DNA from: an uncultured Phascolarctobacterium sp.
Lineage (GTDB): Bacteria; Bacillota; Negativicutes; Acidaminococcales; Acidaminococcaceae
Assembly: GCF_934190775.1 (NCBI RefSeq)
Contig: NZ_CAKPTG010000011.1
Coordinates: 1 to 64,000, forward strand
Direction: 5' to 3'
Length of the DNA: 64,000 nucleotides
A program made the position numbers and the translations under genes. How positions within the stretch are numbered: position 1 is the stretch's first letter; each line of letters opens with the position of its first letter. This document shows, in pieces, positions 33,949 through 41,694 of this stretch. Under the pieces are notes generated by a model. The model was not told the DNA's origin. It did not search any database and was given only the letters and a program-made list of their open reading frames with translations.

Positions 33949-33985
33949 AACAGTCTTCGTAGCTTTGCTTTCGGAGGCTGTTTTG
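33949..33985 (+). terminator. Terminator of the aro operon
   Basis: An 11-bp stem (33949-33959 with 33972-33982, two wobbles) followed by TTTTGTT. Confidence 0.8.
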
Positions 33986-34086
33986 TTATAATGATTATAG
34001 AGTAATATTTGCTGACAGAAGCTGTTTTGACTGTTAAATTTTCATAATAGTAAGACAATGCTAAATTCGTTCTTGGAGGTGACATT

Positions 34087-35784
34087 ATGGGTAAACGTGT
34101 AGTAATCGTCGGCGGGGTGGCCGCCGGTATGAAAACGGCGGCGCGCTTGCGCAGGCTGGATGCCGAAGCAGAGATTATCGTGCTGGAATGCGGACCGCAA
34201 CTGAGCTATGGCGCATGCGGCTTCCCGTATTTTATCAGCGGTGAGGTTAAGAGCATGGACAGCTTTGACCATACACCGCAGGGAGCCTTACGCGACAGTA
34301 ATTATTTTGCGGCCGTGAAGGGCGTGGATGCTCGCTGTGGCTGTAATGTGCAAAAAATAGACAGAGTGCAAAAATGCGTGCATTATGTGGAAAAGGGAGA
34401 GCCGAAACAGCTACATTATGACGTGCTGGTATTGGCAACCGGCAGTACGCCGGTGAAGCTTCCCTTGCCTAATGCTGATGCCGCAGGCATTCACAGCTTC
34501 TGGTTCCCGTGGGATGTTGAAGCAGTAGATAAGGAAATTACCGAAGGCGGCGTTAAGGATGTAGTTATCATCGGCGCAGGCTTTATCGGTCTGGAGCTGG
34601 CAGAAGCTTTTGTGCGCCGCGGTTTGCATACCAGCGTTCTGGAACAGCAGGACAGACTGCTGCCACAGTTGCTTGATGAGGATATGGCAGCACTGTTGCT
34701 GCGTGATACGAAAAATCCTCTGCTCGATATTTATCTGGAGGAAAGAGCAGGTGCCTTTACCGTAGAAAACGGTAAAGTTAGCGGAGTGCAGACAGATAAA
34801 CGCGTAATACCGGCACAGTTGGTTATCGTTGCCGTCGGCGTGCGTCCGAACGTGGAGCTGGCGCGCGAGGCCGGTCTTGTTATAGGTCCGAGCGGCTGTA
34901 TTGCGGTTAACGAATACCTGCAGACAAGCGATGATGCAATTTATGCCGGAGGTGACTGTGCGGAAAATACTCATCGTGTCAGCGGAGCCAAGGTGTTTGT
35001 GCCTATGGGTTCTACCGCCAACAAGCATGGCCGCGTGATTGCGGATAATATCTGCGGAGCGCGGAAGCAATATCCCGGTGTCCTGGGAACTGCCGCTTGT
35101 CGCTTCTTTGCTCAGGAAGCTGGGGCAACCGGCTTGAACGAGCGGACTGCGCGGCAGGCCGGTATTGATTTTGCAAGCGTAGTTGTACCAGGCTTCGATC
35201 GTTTGGGTTATATGCCGGGAGTAGGACGTATTGTGCTGAAGCTGTTGGCGGAAAAGAGCAGCGGACGCGTATTAGGGGCGCAGGCTGTCGGAGCGAGCGT
35301 AGCGAAGCGCATTGATACATTGGCGGCGGCAATTTCTTTAGGTGCAACGCTGGAGGATTTGTCCGGACTTGATCTGGCTTATGCTCCGCCGTTTAATACG
35401 CCGATTGAGAATATCGCAACGGCAGCCAATGTCCTGCAAAATAAACTTGACGGACAGCTGCGCAGCATTAATCCTGTAGACTTTGAAAAGAACCGCACGC
35501 AGGAGGATTATTTATTCGTTGATGTACGCACGCCGGCAGAGGTAGCAGCTAAGCGTATTGCCGATATTCCGTCGAGAGTAAATCTGCCGCTTGATACCTT
35601 GCGGACAGCGGATATCAGCAAGATGGATAAAGAACAGAAAATAGTTACAGCCTGCCAGATTGATTTGCGTGGCTACGAAGCGGAGGTTATCCTGCGCGCC
35701 CGCGGCTTCCGTGATGTTTACAGCCTGGAGGGAGGTATGAGCGGTTGGCCGTATGCGACGGAAAGTGATAACGACAAAAAGTAA
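34087..35784 (+). CDS. CoA-disulfide reductase-like flavoprotein with C-terminal rhodanese domain
   Basis: A 565-residue pyridine-nucleotide disulfide oxidoreductase. The FAD motif VIVGGVAAGMK lies at about 6-16, the single active Cys44 in SYGACGFPYF (the CoADR/Nox/NPSR position), the NAD(P) motif VIIGAGFIGLELAE at about 160-173, and a second FAD motif AIYAGGDCAE at about 281-290. Residues about 470-560 form a rhodanese domain with Cys in ACQIDLRG, the CxxxxR loop. Such fusions reduce CoA disulfide, persulfide or polysulfide in anaerobes and help with sulfur or peroxide stress. Ribosome site TTGGAGG before ATG 34087. Likely co-transcribed with the small Cys-rich protein 35 bp downstream. Confidence 0.9.
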   Translation: MGKRVVIVGGVAAGMKTAARLRRLDAEAEIIVLECGPQLSYGACGFPYFISGEVKSMDSFDHTPQGALRDSNYFAAVKGVDARCGCNVQKIDRVQKCVHYVEKGEPKQLHYDVLVLATGSTPVKLPLPNADAAGIHSFWFPWDVEAVDKEITEGGVKDVVIIGAGFIGLELAEAFVRRGLHTSVLEQQDRLLPQLLDEDMAALLLRDTKNPLLDIYLEERAGAFTVENGKVSGVQTDKRVIPAQLVIVAVGVRPNVELAREAGLVIGPSGCIAVNEYLQTSDDAIYAGGDCAENTHRVSGAKVFVPMGSTANKHGRVIADNICGARKQYPGVLGTAACRFFAQEAGATGLNERTARQAGIDFASVVVPGFDRLGYMPGVGRIVLKLLAEKSSGRVLGAQAVGASVAKRIDTLAAAISLGATLEDLSGLDLAYAPPFNTPIENIATAANVLQNKLDGQLRSINPVDFEKNRTQEDYLFVDVRTPAEVAAKRIADIPSRVNLPLDTLRTADISKMDKEQKIVTACQIDLRGYEAEVILRARGFRDVYSLEGGMSGWPYATESDNDKK

Positions 35785-35819
35785 GCATTTTAATATTGTT
35801 ATGCAAGGAGGAGAAAAGC

Positions 35820-36260
35820 ATGAGTGAATTTAGCGAAAAAATGGGTATGGCAGCAGGCAACAATTTTAAGAGCGGCTATAACTGCTGCGAAGCGATTGTG
35901 GAAACCTTCCGTAAGGAGGCGGGCGTGAATATTGATGATAACGCTTTCCGTCTGTGCTCCGGCTTTGGCGGCGGTATTGGCCATGCGCGCGATTTGTGCG
36001 GAGCGATGGCAGGCTGCGTAATGGTCATCAGTACGTTGGCCGGTCGCAATCAGCCGAGCGACAAGCCGTTGGCAGAAATTTATCCGCTGACATTGGAATT
36101 CCATGAGCGCTTTGCTAAGGAATTCGGCTCCTGCGCCTGCGGTGATTTGATGCCTTACGAGTTTAATACACGTGAGCATTTGAAAAACTGCCTGAAGCTG
36201 GTGAATAAGGTAGCGCAGCTGTTGGCTGTCTATCTGGAAGAAAAGGAACTGCTGAAGTAA
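35820..36260 (+). CDS. C_GCAxxG_C_C family redox-type protein
   Basis: A 146-residue protein with the C_GCAxxG_C_C cysteine pattern: NCCEA (about 20-24), RLCSGFGGGIG (about 43-53), DLCGAMAGC (about 59-67) and GSCACGDL (about 102-109). The family is common in anaerobes and often lies beside redox or molybdenum enzymes; no activity is established, but paired cysteines suggest metal or disulfide chemistry. ATG 35820 has GGAGGAG 6 nt upstream; a longer frame from 35796 lacks one. The position after the CoADR-rhodanese gene fits a sulfur or redox role. Confidence 0.85.
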   Translation: MSEFSEKMGMAAGNNFKSGYNCCEAIVETFRKEAGVNIDDNAFRLCSGFGGGIGHARDLCGAMAGCVMVISTLAGRNQPSDKPLAEIYPLTLEFHERFAKEFGSCACGDLMPYEFNTREHLKNCLKLVNKVAQLLAVYLEEKELLK

Positions 36261-36274
36261 TATTGATAAGCAAA

Positions 36275-36330
36275 AAGGGACTGTCGCGTAAGTAAAACTT
36301 ACTTGCGGTGACAGTCCCTTGATTATTTTC
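36275..36330 (+). terminator. Long hairpin at the left edge of the accessory island
   Basis: A perfect 11-bp outer stem (AAGGGACTGTC, 36275-36285, with 36310-36320) and an inner stem AAGTAA/TTACTT. A T-rich tract follows, so it can act as a terminator of the upstream pair. Confidence 0.7.
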
Positions 36331-36393
36331 TTTCTATGTGTGAGAATACGTAAATAAGCCAAAAGCAATGATAAAAAAATTGCGGAGTGCTTT

Positions 36394-36448
36394 TTGACGG
36401 CAAAAAAATTGGCTGTCAAAACAAATTAATTGAAGTTTTTGCCGTCAA
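36394..36448. repeat. Perfect 13-bp inverted repeat before the fic gene (operator candidate)
   Basis: Arms TTGACGGCAAAAA (36394-36406) and TTTTTGCCGTCAA (36436-36448), 29 nt apart, with a related word GGCTGTCAAA (36411-36420) in the centre. The right arm lies between the -35 and -10 boxes of the fic promoter, so binding there would repress. Confidence 0.6.
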
Positions 36449-36459
36449 CATGCTATACT
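36430..36459 (+). promoter_or_regulatory. Promoter of the fic gene
   Basis: TTGAAG (36430-36435), 18-bp spacer, TATACT (36454-36459). The spacer carries the right arm of the inverted repeat. Confidence 0.55.
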
Positions 36460-36491
36460 ATTCTTAGATATAACGTAACGGAGGTGAGCAG

Positions 36492-37385
36492 ATGAAGTAT
36501 CTTTCTGTAGCGGAAACAGCGAAAAAGTGGCAGATATCCGAGCGCAGCGTGCGTAATTATTGTGCGCAGGGACGCGTGCAGGGAGCAGAACTGAATGGCC
36601 GAGTATGGAGTATTCCGGAAATGGCAGTAAAACCGGAGCGGGTTAATAAAATTAAGCAGAGCGAGCGTAGCTTGTTAAAGGTTCTGCAGGAAGAAAAAGC
36701 AAGCAGATATGCAGGCGGTATCTATCATAAAACGCAAATTGAGTTGACCTATAACTCTAATCATATGGAAGGCAGCAGACTGACACACGAGCAGACACGT
36801 TATATTTTTGAAACCAATACGATTGGTGTAGAAAATGAAGTACTGAATGTAGACGATGTTATTGAAACTGCTAATCACTTTCGCTGTATTGATTTGCTTA
36901 TAGATAAGGCAAAGGCTGCTTTATCAGAAAAGCTGATTAAGAAATTACACTTTATTTTGAAAACCGGTACGAGTGATGCGCGCAAGGATTGGTTTGCTGT
37001 CGGTGATTATAAAAAGCTTCCGAACGAGGTTGGCGGCAGAGATACCGCTTTACCGGAAGAGGTTAGCGAGCAGATGCGAGCGCTTTTGGCAAAATATAAT
37101 GCGAAAAAGAGTAAGACGTTGAAAGATATTCTAGATTTTCATGTGCGTTTTGAAAGGATTCATCCGTTTCAGGATGGTAATGGTCGCGTTGGCAGGCTGA
37201 TTATGTTTAAAGAGTGCCTAAAGTATCATATCGTTCCGTTTATTATAGAGGATAATCTGAAAATGTTTTACTATCGCGGCTTAAAAGAATGGGATAAGGA
37301 AAATGGTTATCTTACGGATACCTGCCTTGCTGCGCAAGATAGATATAAAACATATCTTGATTATTTTAGGATTGAGTACGATTGA
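36492..37385 (+). CDS. Fic family protein with N-terminal helix-turn-helix
   Basis: A 297-residue protein. Residues about 1-42 form a MerR/excisionase-like winged helix (SVAETAKKWQISERSVRNYCAQGRVQG-type), and the rest is a Fic domain with the complete catalytic motif HPFQDGNGRVGRL (about 218-230). Fic enzymes usually transfer AMP to a target protein. The NSNHMEGSRLT segment (about 83-93) resembles the inhibitory (S/T)xxxE(G/N) motif, which would make it self-inhibited. The DNA-binding part and the inverted repeat in its promoter suggest self-regulation. First gene of the accessory island. Target unknown; a toxin-like or stress-regulatory role is possible. Confidence 0.87.
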   Translation: MKYLSVAETAKKWQISERSVRNYCAQGRVQGAELNGRVWSIPEMAVKPERVNKIKQSERSLLKVLQEEKASRYAGGIYHKTQIELTYNSNHMEGSRLTHEQTRYIFETNTIGVENEVLNVDDVIETANHFRCIDLLIDKAKAALSEKLIKKLHFILKTGTSDARKDWFAVGDYKKLPNEVGGRDTALPEEVSEQMRALLAKYNAKKSKTLKDILDFHVRFERIHPFQDGNGRVGRLIMFKECLKYHIVPFIIEDNLKMFYYRGLKEWDKENGYLTDTCLAAQDRYKTYLDYFRIEYD

Positions 37386-37455
37386 GAAGATTGTATTCGT
37401 GATACTGAAAAAATAAGAAGGTCTGCTTCTGGAGTCCCACACCATTTAGTGTGAT

Positions 37456-37485
37456 TTGTCAAAGATAGATAAATTGTTTTATAAT
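37456..37485 (+). promoter_or_regulatory. Promoter of the rhuM gene
   Basis: TTGTCA (37456-37461), 18-bp spacer, TATAAT (37480-37485). Confidence 0.65.
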
Positions 37486-37517
37486 AGAGATAAGGTCTAA
37501 AAGATAGGAGAAGTGCT

Positions 37518-38507
37518 GTGAATAATTATGGAGAAATCATTATCTATCAGACAGATGATGGTTTGACAAAAATAAATGTAAATATGCAGGAGGAAACAGT
37601 TTGGTTATCTCTTGATCAGATGGCTGAACTGTTTCAGAGAGATAAATCTACAATATCTAGACATATCAAGAAGATTTTTGAAGAAGGCGAGTTGCAGCGA
37701 AATTCAGTTGTTGCAAATTTCGCAACAACTGCCGCAGACGGGAAAGTATATAACGTAGATTATTATAACCTTGATGTTATCATCTCTGTTGGCTATCGTG
37801 TGAAATCTCAGCGAGGCGTTCAGTTCAGAATTTGGGCAACAAATGTGCTGAAAGAGTACATGATTAAAGGTTTTGCTATGGATGACGAACGACTGAAAGG
37901 AAATGCTGGCGGGAATTATTGGAAAGAATTACTTGATCGCATCAGAGACATTCGTTCTTCTGAAAAGGTGTTGTATCGTCAGGTACTTGATTTGTACGCA
38001 ACAAGTGTTGACTATGATCCACGCAGTGATGAATCTGTAAAATTCTTTAAAATTGTGCAAAATAAATTGCATTATGCAGCACATGGACATACTGCCGCTG
38101 AAGTGATTTATGAAAGAGCAGATGCAGAGAAACCATTTATGGGGCTTACTTCATTTTCCGGGGAATTGCCGGCATTAAAAGATATTGGTATTGCGAAAAA
38201 CTATTTGCAAGAAAATGAACTGAAAATCTTAAACAATCTTGTATCCGGTTATTTTGATTTGGCAGAAATCAATGCTATTGAACATAAGCCGATGTATATG
38301 CATGATTATGTAAAACAGCTTGATATGGTGCTGTCTTCGGGAAATCGCAAATTGCTTGAAGGTGCCGGTACTGTAAGCCATAAACAGGCTTTGGAAAAAG
38401 CAAAGGCTGAATATCGAAAATATCAAGAGATTACATTATCTCCGGTGGAACAGGCTTATTTGGAAAGTGTTAAAGAAGTTGCGAAGGAACTGAAGAAGAA
38501 AAAATGA
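37518..38507 (+). CDS. RhuM family protein
   Basis: A 329-residue protein of the RhuM family, named after a Salmonella pathogenicity-island gene and common in type I restriction loci. The N-terminus has a helix-turn-helix-like segment (WLSLDQMAELFQRDKSTISRHIKKIF, about 29-54), followed by the family block YYNLDVIISVGYRVKSQRGVQFRIWATNVLKEY (about 82-114). The C-terminal half shows a Fic/Doc-like fragment (YDPRSDESVKFFKIVQNKLHYAAHG, about 172-196) without a full catalytic motif. Start GTG 37518 follows AGGAGAAG. Function unknown; a regulatory or defence-accessory role is inferred from its place before hsdM. Confidence 0.85.
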   Translation: MNNYGEIIIYQTDDGLTKINVNMQEETVWLSLDQMAELFQRDKSTISRHIKKIFEEGELQRNSVVANFATTAADGKVYNVDYYNLDVIISVGYRVKSQRGVQFRIWATNVLKEYMIKGFAMDDERLKGNAGGNYWKELLDRIRDIRSSEKVLYRQVLDLYATSVDYDPRSDESVKFFKIVQNKLHYAAHGHTAAEVIYERADAEKPFMGLTSFSGELPALKDIGIAKNYLQENELKILNNLVSGYFDLAEINAIEHKPMYMHDYVKQLDMVLSSGNRKLLEGAGTVSHKQALEKAKAEYRKYQEITLSPVEQAYLESVKEVAKELKKKK

Positions 38508-38682
38508 TATAAAGTATAACAACATAGATTGCAGAATTTGGAGAGAAGAAGTTGAGTATATAATGAAAAATTGGACACTCTAAGAAGCAGAATGCTGTCA
38601 GAACTGGTTAGAAGGTATTTGCTTACAGAAAAGTAGGCAATCTTAGAGAGTATCATAGAAAATAATTTGGGAGAATAATAAG
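38508..38682. other. Spacer between rhuM and hsdM
   Basis: AT-rich. A short frame ending in TAG at about 38633 reads like the tail of a lost gene (LRSRMLSELVRRYLLTEK), but it is too short to call. No clear promoter was found; hsdM may be read from the rhuM promoter. Confidence 0.3.
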
Positions 38683-40500
38683 ATGATAAACATTCGTAAA
38701 TTAGAAGCAGAATTATGGGAATCAGCGGACTTGCTACGTGCAGGCTCAAAACTGACATCCAATCTGTACTGTATGCCGGTATTGGGATTGATTTTTCTGC
38801 GTTATGCATACAGCAGATTTAAAATGGTAGAAGCGGAGATTTTGAATAATCGTCCGTCTCGTGGTGGCAGAGTTATGCCGGTAGAAGCAAGTGACTTTGC
38901 TGCTAAAAGTGCGCTCTTTTTACTGAAAGAGGCACAGTACGACTACTTACTGAATCTCCCTGATGATATTTCAGCTGCAGGATTATTTAATAAAGATGGA
39001 CAGCCTATGACCAGTCTGGGTGAGGTTGTAAATAATGCGATGCAGCTGATTGAAGATCAGAGTGAACAACTTACAGGTGTATTGCCAAAGAGTTATACAG
39101 ATTTCTCCGATGAACTGCTGTCTGAACTTCTTCGTATCTTTAATAACAGTGCATTGGATGAGGTAGGCGGCGATATTATTGGTCGTATCTACGAATACTT
39201 TCTCAACAAGTTTGCAAAAAACATCGCATCTGATGATGGTGTATTCTTCACACCGAAATCACTGGTAAAAATGATTGTAAATATTATTGAACCAAAGAGC
39301 GGTATCTTGCTTGACCCTGCTTGCGGTTCTGGTGGCATGTTCATTCAGTCCGGCGATTTTGTAAATCAATCTGGCATGAATGCGAACAGCGCCATGACTT
39401 TCTATGGACAGGAAAAAGTGGAATATAATGCACAGCTGTGTCTGATGAATATGGCAGTTCATGGATTGACTGGCGTTATTAAATCCGGTGATGAAGCAAA
39501 CAGCTTCTATCACGATGCTCATAATCTGGATGGTTGCTGCGATTATGTTATGGCAAATCCACCATTCAATGTTGATAAAGTAAAAGCAGAGTCTTGCGAA
39601 AATGCAAAACGTCTGCCATTTGGTATGCCCGGAATTAACAAGAACAAAGAGGTTGGAAATGCAAATTATTTGTGGATTTCCTATTTTTACAGTTATCTAA
39701 ACGAGCATGGTCGTGCCGGTTTTGTCATGGCATCTTCTGCAACAGATAGCCAGGGAAAAGACAAAGATATTCGTCAGAAATTAGTAAAAACAGGTCATGT
39801 AGATGCTATGATCAGCGTAGGTAACAACTTCTTCTATACAAAATCTCTGCCATGTTCTCTGTGGTTCTTTGATAAGGGGAAAAGTGAAGCTATTAAAGAT
39901 AAAGTTCTGTTTATTGATGCACGCAACTACTACACTGTGGTTGACCGTACACTGAATGAATGGTCCGAGTGGCAACTGAAGAATATGAATGCGATTGTAT
40001 GGCTCTATCGTGGAGAGACTGCGAAGTACACAGCGTTATTGGAAGAATATAGAGCTGTATTGGGCGATGATTCCTTTGAAGATATCCTGCATCAGTTGAT
40101 GGACGAGCTGAAAGACCTGCAGAAACGTGCTAAAATTGAAATAGAAAATGCAGGCCGTAATGATAAAAAGCGTATTCAGGCTGAATATGACAATATGATT
40201 GCAGAAAAGAATGAAGAAATCACCATTGCAAAAGAAGCATGCTGGCTGTATGAAAAATTCGGTGATGGTGTATATAGTGATGTTCTTGGCCTGTGTAAAG
40301 TTGCCGATATTTCTGAAATTGAAGCAAAAGGATGGTCTTTGACACCGGGAGCTTATGTAGGTGTAGCACCGGTAGAAGATGACGGCGTGGATTTTGAAGA
40401 ACGCATGGCAGAAATTCATCGTGAATTATTGTTATTACAAGTCGAATCAAACAATCTTATGGATATCATCTCGCAAAATATGAAGGAAATGGGACTATGA
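38683..40500 (+). CDS. hsdM: Type I restriction-modification methylase subunit HsdM
   Basis: A 605-residue N6-adenine methyltransferase subunit. The N-terminal helical domain (about 1-160) is followed by the SAM motif LDPACGSGGMF (about 209-219) and catalytic NPPF (292-295). A C-terminal coiled-coil-like region with many Lys/Glu (about 455-525) probably contacts HsdS. With HsdS it methylates the recognition site, and with HsdR it restricts unmodified DNA. Overlaps hsdS by 4 nt. AT-rich codons and the neighbours mark it as acquired. Confidence 0.95.
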   Translation: MINIRKLEAELWESADLLRAGSKLTSNLYCMPVLGLIFLRYAYSRFKMVEAEILNNRPSRGGRVMPVEASDFAAKSALFLLKEAQYDYLLNLPDDISAAGLFNKDGQPMTSLGEVVNNAMQLIEDQSEQLTGVLPKSYTDFSDELLSELLRIFNNSALDEVGGDIIGRIYEYFLNKFAKNIASDDGVFFTPKSLVKMIVNIIEPKSGILLDPACGSGGMFIQSGDFVNQSGMNANSAMTFYGQEKVEYNAQLCLMNMAVHGLTGVIKSGDEANSFYHDAHNLDGCCDYVMANPPFNVDKVKAESCENAKRLPFGMPGINKNKEVGNANYLWISYFYSYLNEHGRAGFVMASSATDSQGKDKDIRQKLVKTGHVDAMISVGNNFFYTKSLPCSLWFFDKGKSEAIKDKVLFIDARNYYTVVDRTLNEWSEWQLKNMNAIVWLYRGETAKYTALLEEYRAVLGDDSFEDILHQLMDELKDLQKRAKIEIENAGRNDKKRIQAEYDNMIAEKNEEITIAKEACWLYEKFGDGVYSDVLGLCKVADISEIEAKGWSLTPGAYVGVAPVEDDGVDFEERMAEIHRELLLLQVESNNLMDIISQNMKEMGL

Positions 40501-41630
40501 GTTGGGATTATGTAACTTTAGATAAACTTGGGTCTATTTCAAGAGGCAAATCGAAACATAGGCCTAGAAACGATAAAACATTATTTGGTGGTAAATATCC
40601 ATTCATACAAACTGCGGATGTTAAAGCTGCAGGATTATATCTGAATGAGTATACTGAAACATACAGTGACAAAGGGTTGGCTCAGAGTAAACTGTGGCCT
40701 GCTGGGACTTTGTGTATTACTATCGCCGCAAACATTGCTGATACGACTATTTTAGGAATAGATGCTTGTTTTCCTGATAGTGTAATGGGGTTCATTCCTT
40801 ATGAAGGTGTATCAAACGTAAAATTTGTAAAATACGCATTCGATATTCTTCAAAGAGACTGTAAAAAAATATCACAGGGAACTGCTCAAGATAACCTTTC
40901 ATGGAAAAAATTATCCACCATTAAATTTCCTGCACCAGATATTGAAATACAAGATAAGATAGTTTCCATATTATCTGTGTATGATGATTTAATCGAGAAC
41001 AACCAAAAACAAATCAAACTTCTTGAAGAAGCAGCACAACGTCTATATAAGGAATGGTTTGTGGATTTACGTTTTCCGGGATATGAGGATGTGGCTGTTA
41101 TCGATGGTGTGCCGGAGGGGTGGAAGAAAACTAAGGTTACAGATTTTCTGGAAGTAAAGTATGGAAAAGATCATAAGGCATTGGCTGATGGCAATATTCC
41201 GGTATATGGTTCCGGTGGAGTTATGCGATATGTTAAGCCTATTCTATATTCTGGAGAGTCAGTGCTTATTCCAAGAAAGGGTTCGCTAAATAATATTCTG
41301 TTGGTTTCCGGCGATTTTTGGACGATAGATACTATGTTTTTCTCAATACCCAAGCTGGAAAATGTAGCAAAATATACATATCTATTTCTAAAAGGACTCG
41401 ATATGTATTCGTTTAACATTGGAGCGGCTGTTCCTAGCATGACAGTGAAAATCCTTGAGGGGATAGATATACTTCATCCTACCGATACAGTGTTGGAACA
41501 ATTTGAAAGAATAACATCACCAATATTTGAAATGAAAACTATATTAGAAAGGCAGATTAAAGAGGCTGAACAGGCTAGAGACAGACTCCTTCCTAAACTT
41601 ATGAGTGGAGAAATTGAGGTGCAACAATAG
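40497..41630 (+). CDS. hsdS: Type I restriction-modification specificity subunit HsdS
   Basis: A 377-residue specificity subunit with the usual two target-recognition domains (about 1-160 and 200-350). They are separated by a conserved helical spacer (LIENNQKQIKLLEEAAQRLYKEWFVDLRFPGYE, about 162-194) and closed by a second helix (EQARDRLLPKLMSGEIEV) at the C-terminus. The recognition site cannot be predicted. Only one hsdS is present and I saw no inverted partial copy or recombinase, so no phase-variable shuffling is evident. ATGA overlap with hsdM. Confidence 0.93.
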   Translation: MSWDYVTLDKLGSISRGKSKHRPRNDKTLFGGKYPFIQTADVKAAGLYLNEYTETYSDKGLAQSKLWPAGTLCITIAANIADTTILGIDACFPDSVMGFIPYEGVSNVKFVKYAFDILQRDCKKISQGTAQDNLSWKKLSTIKFPAPDIEIQDKIVSILSVYDDLIENNQKQIKLLEEAAQRLYKEWFVDLRFPGYEDVAVIDGVPEGWKKTKVTDFLEVKYGKDHKALADGNIPVYGSGGVMRYVKPILYSGESVLIPRKGSLNNILLVSGDFWTIDTMFFSIPKLENVAKYTYLFLKGLDMYSFNIGAAVPSMTVKILEGIDILHPTDTVLEQFERITSPIFEMKTILERQIKEAEQARDRLLPKLMSGEIEVQQ

Positions 41631-41694
41631 TCTGATTGTATGAAATGATAGGTTATGTAATTTATCTTGGTATGGTGTTAGGAGGTGTCAAGTT

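Noticed and set aside
38508..38682. A small gene or gene remnant between rhuM and hsdM
   Set aside because: The frame is only about 26 codons between stops and has no start or ribosome site.
40497..41630. Phase-variable hsdS locus
   Set aside because: No second hsdS, inverted repeat or recombinase is next to it; the integrase remnant is dead and 7 kb away.
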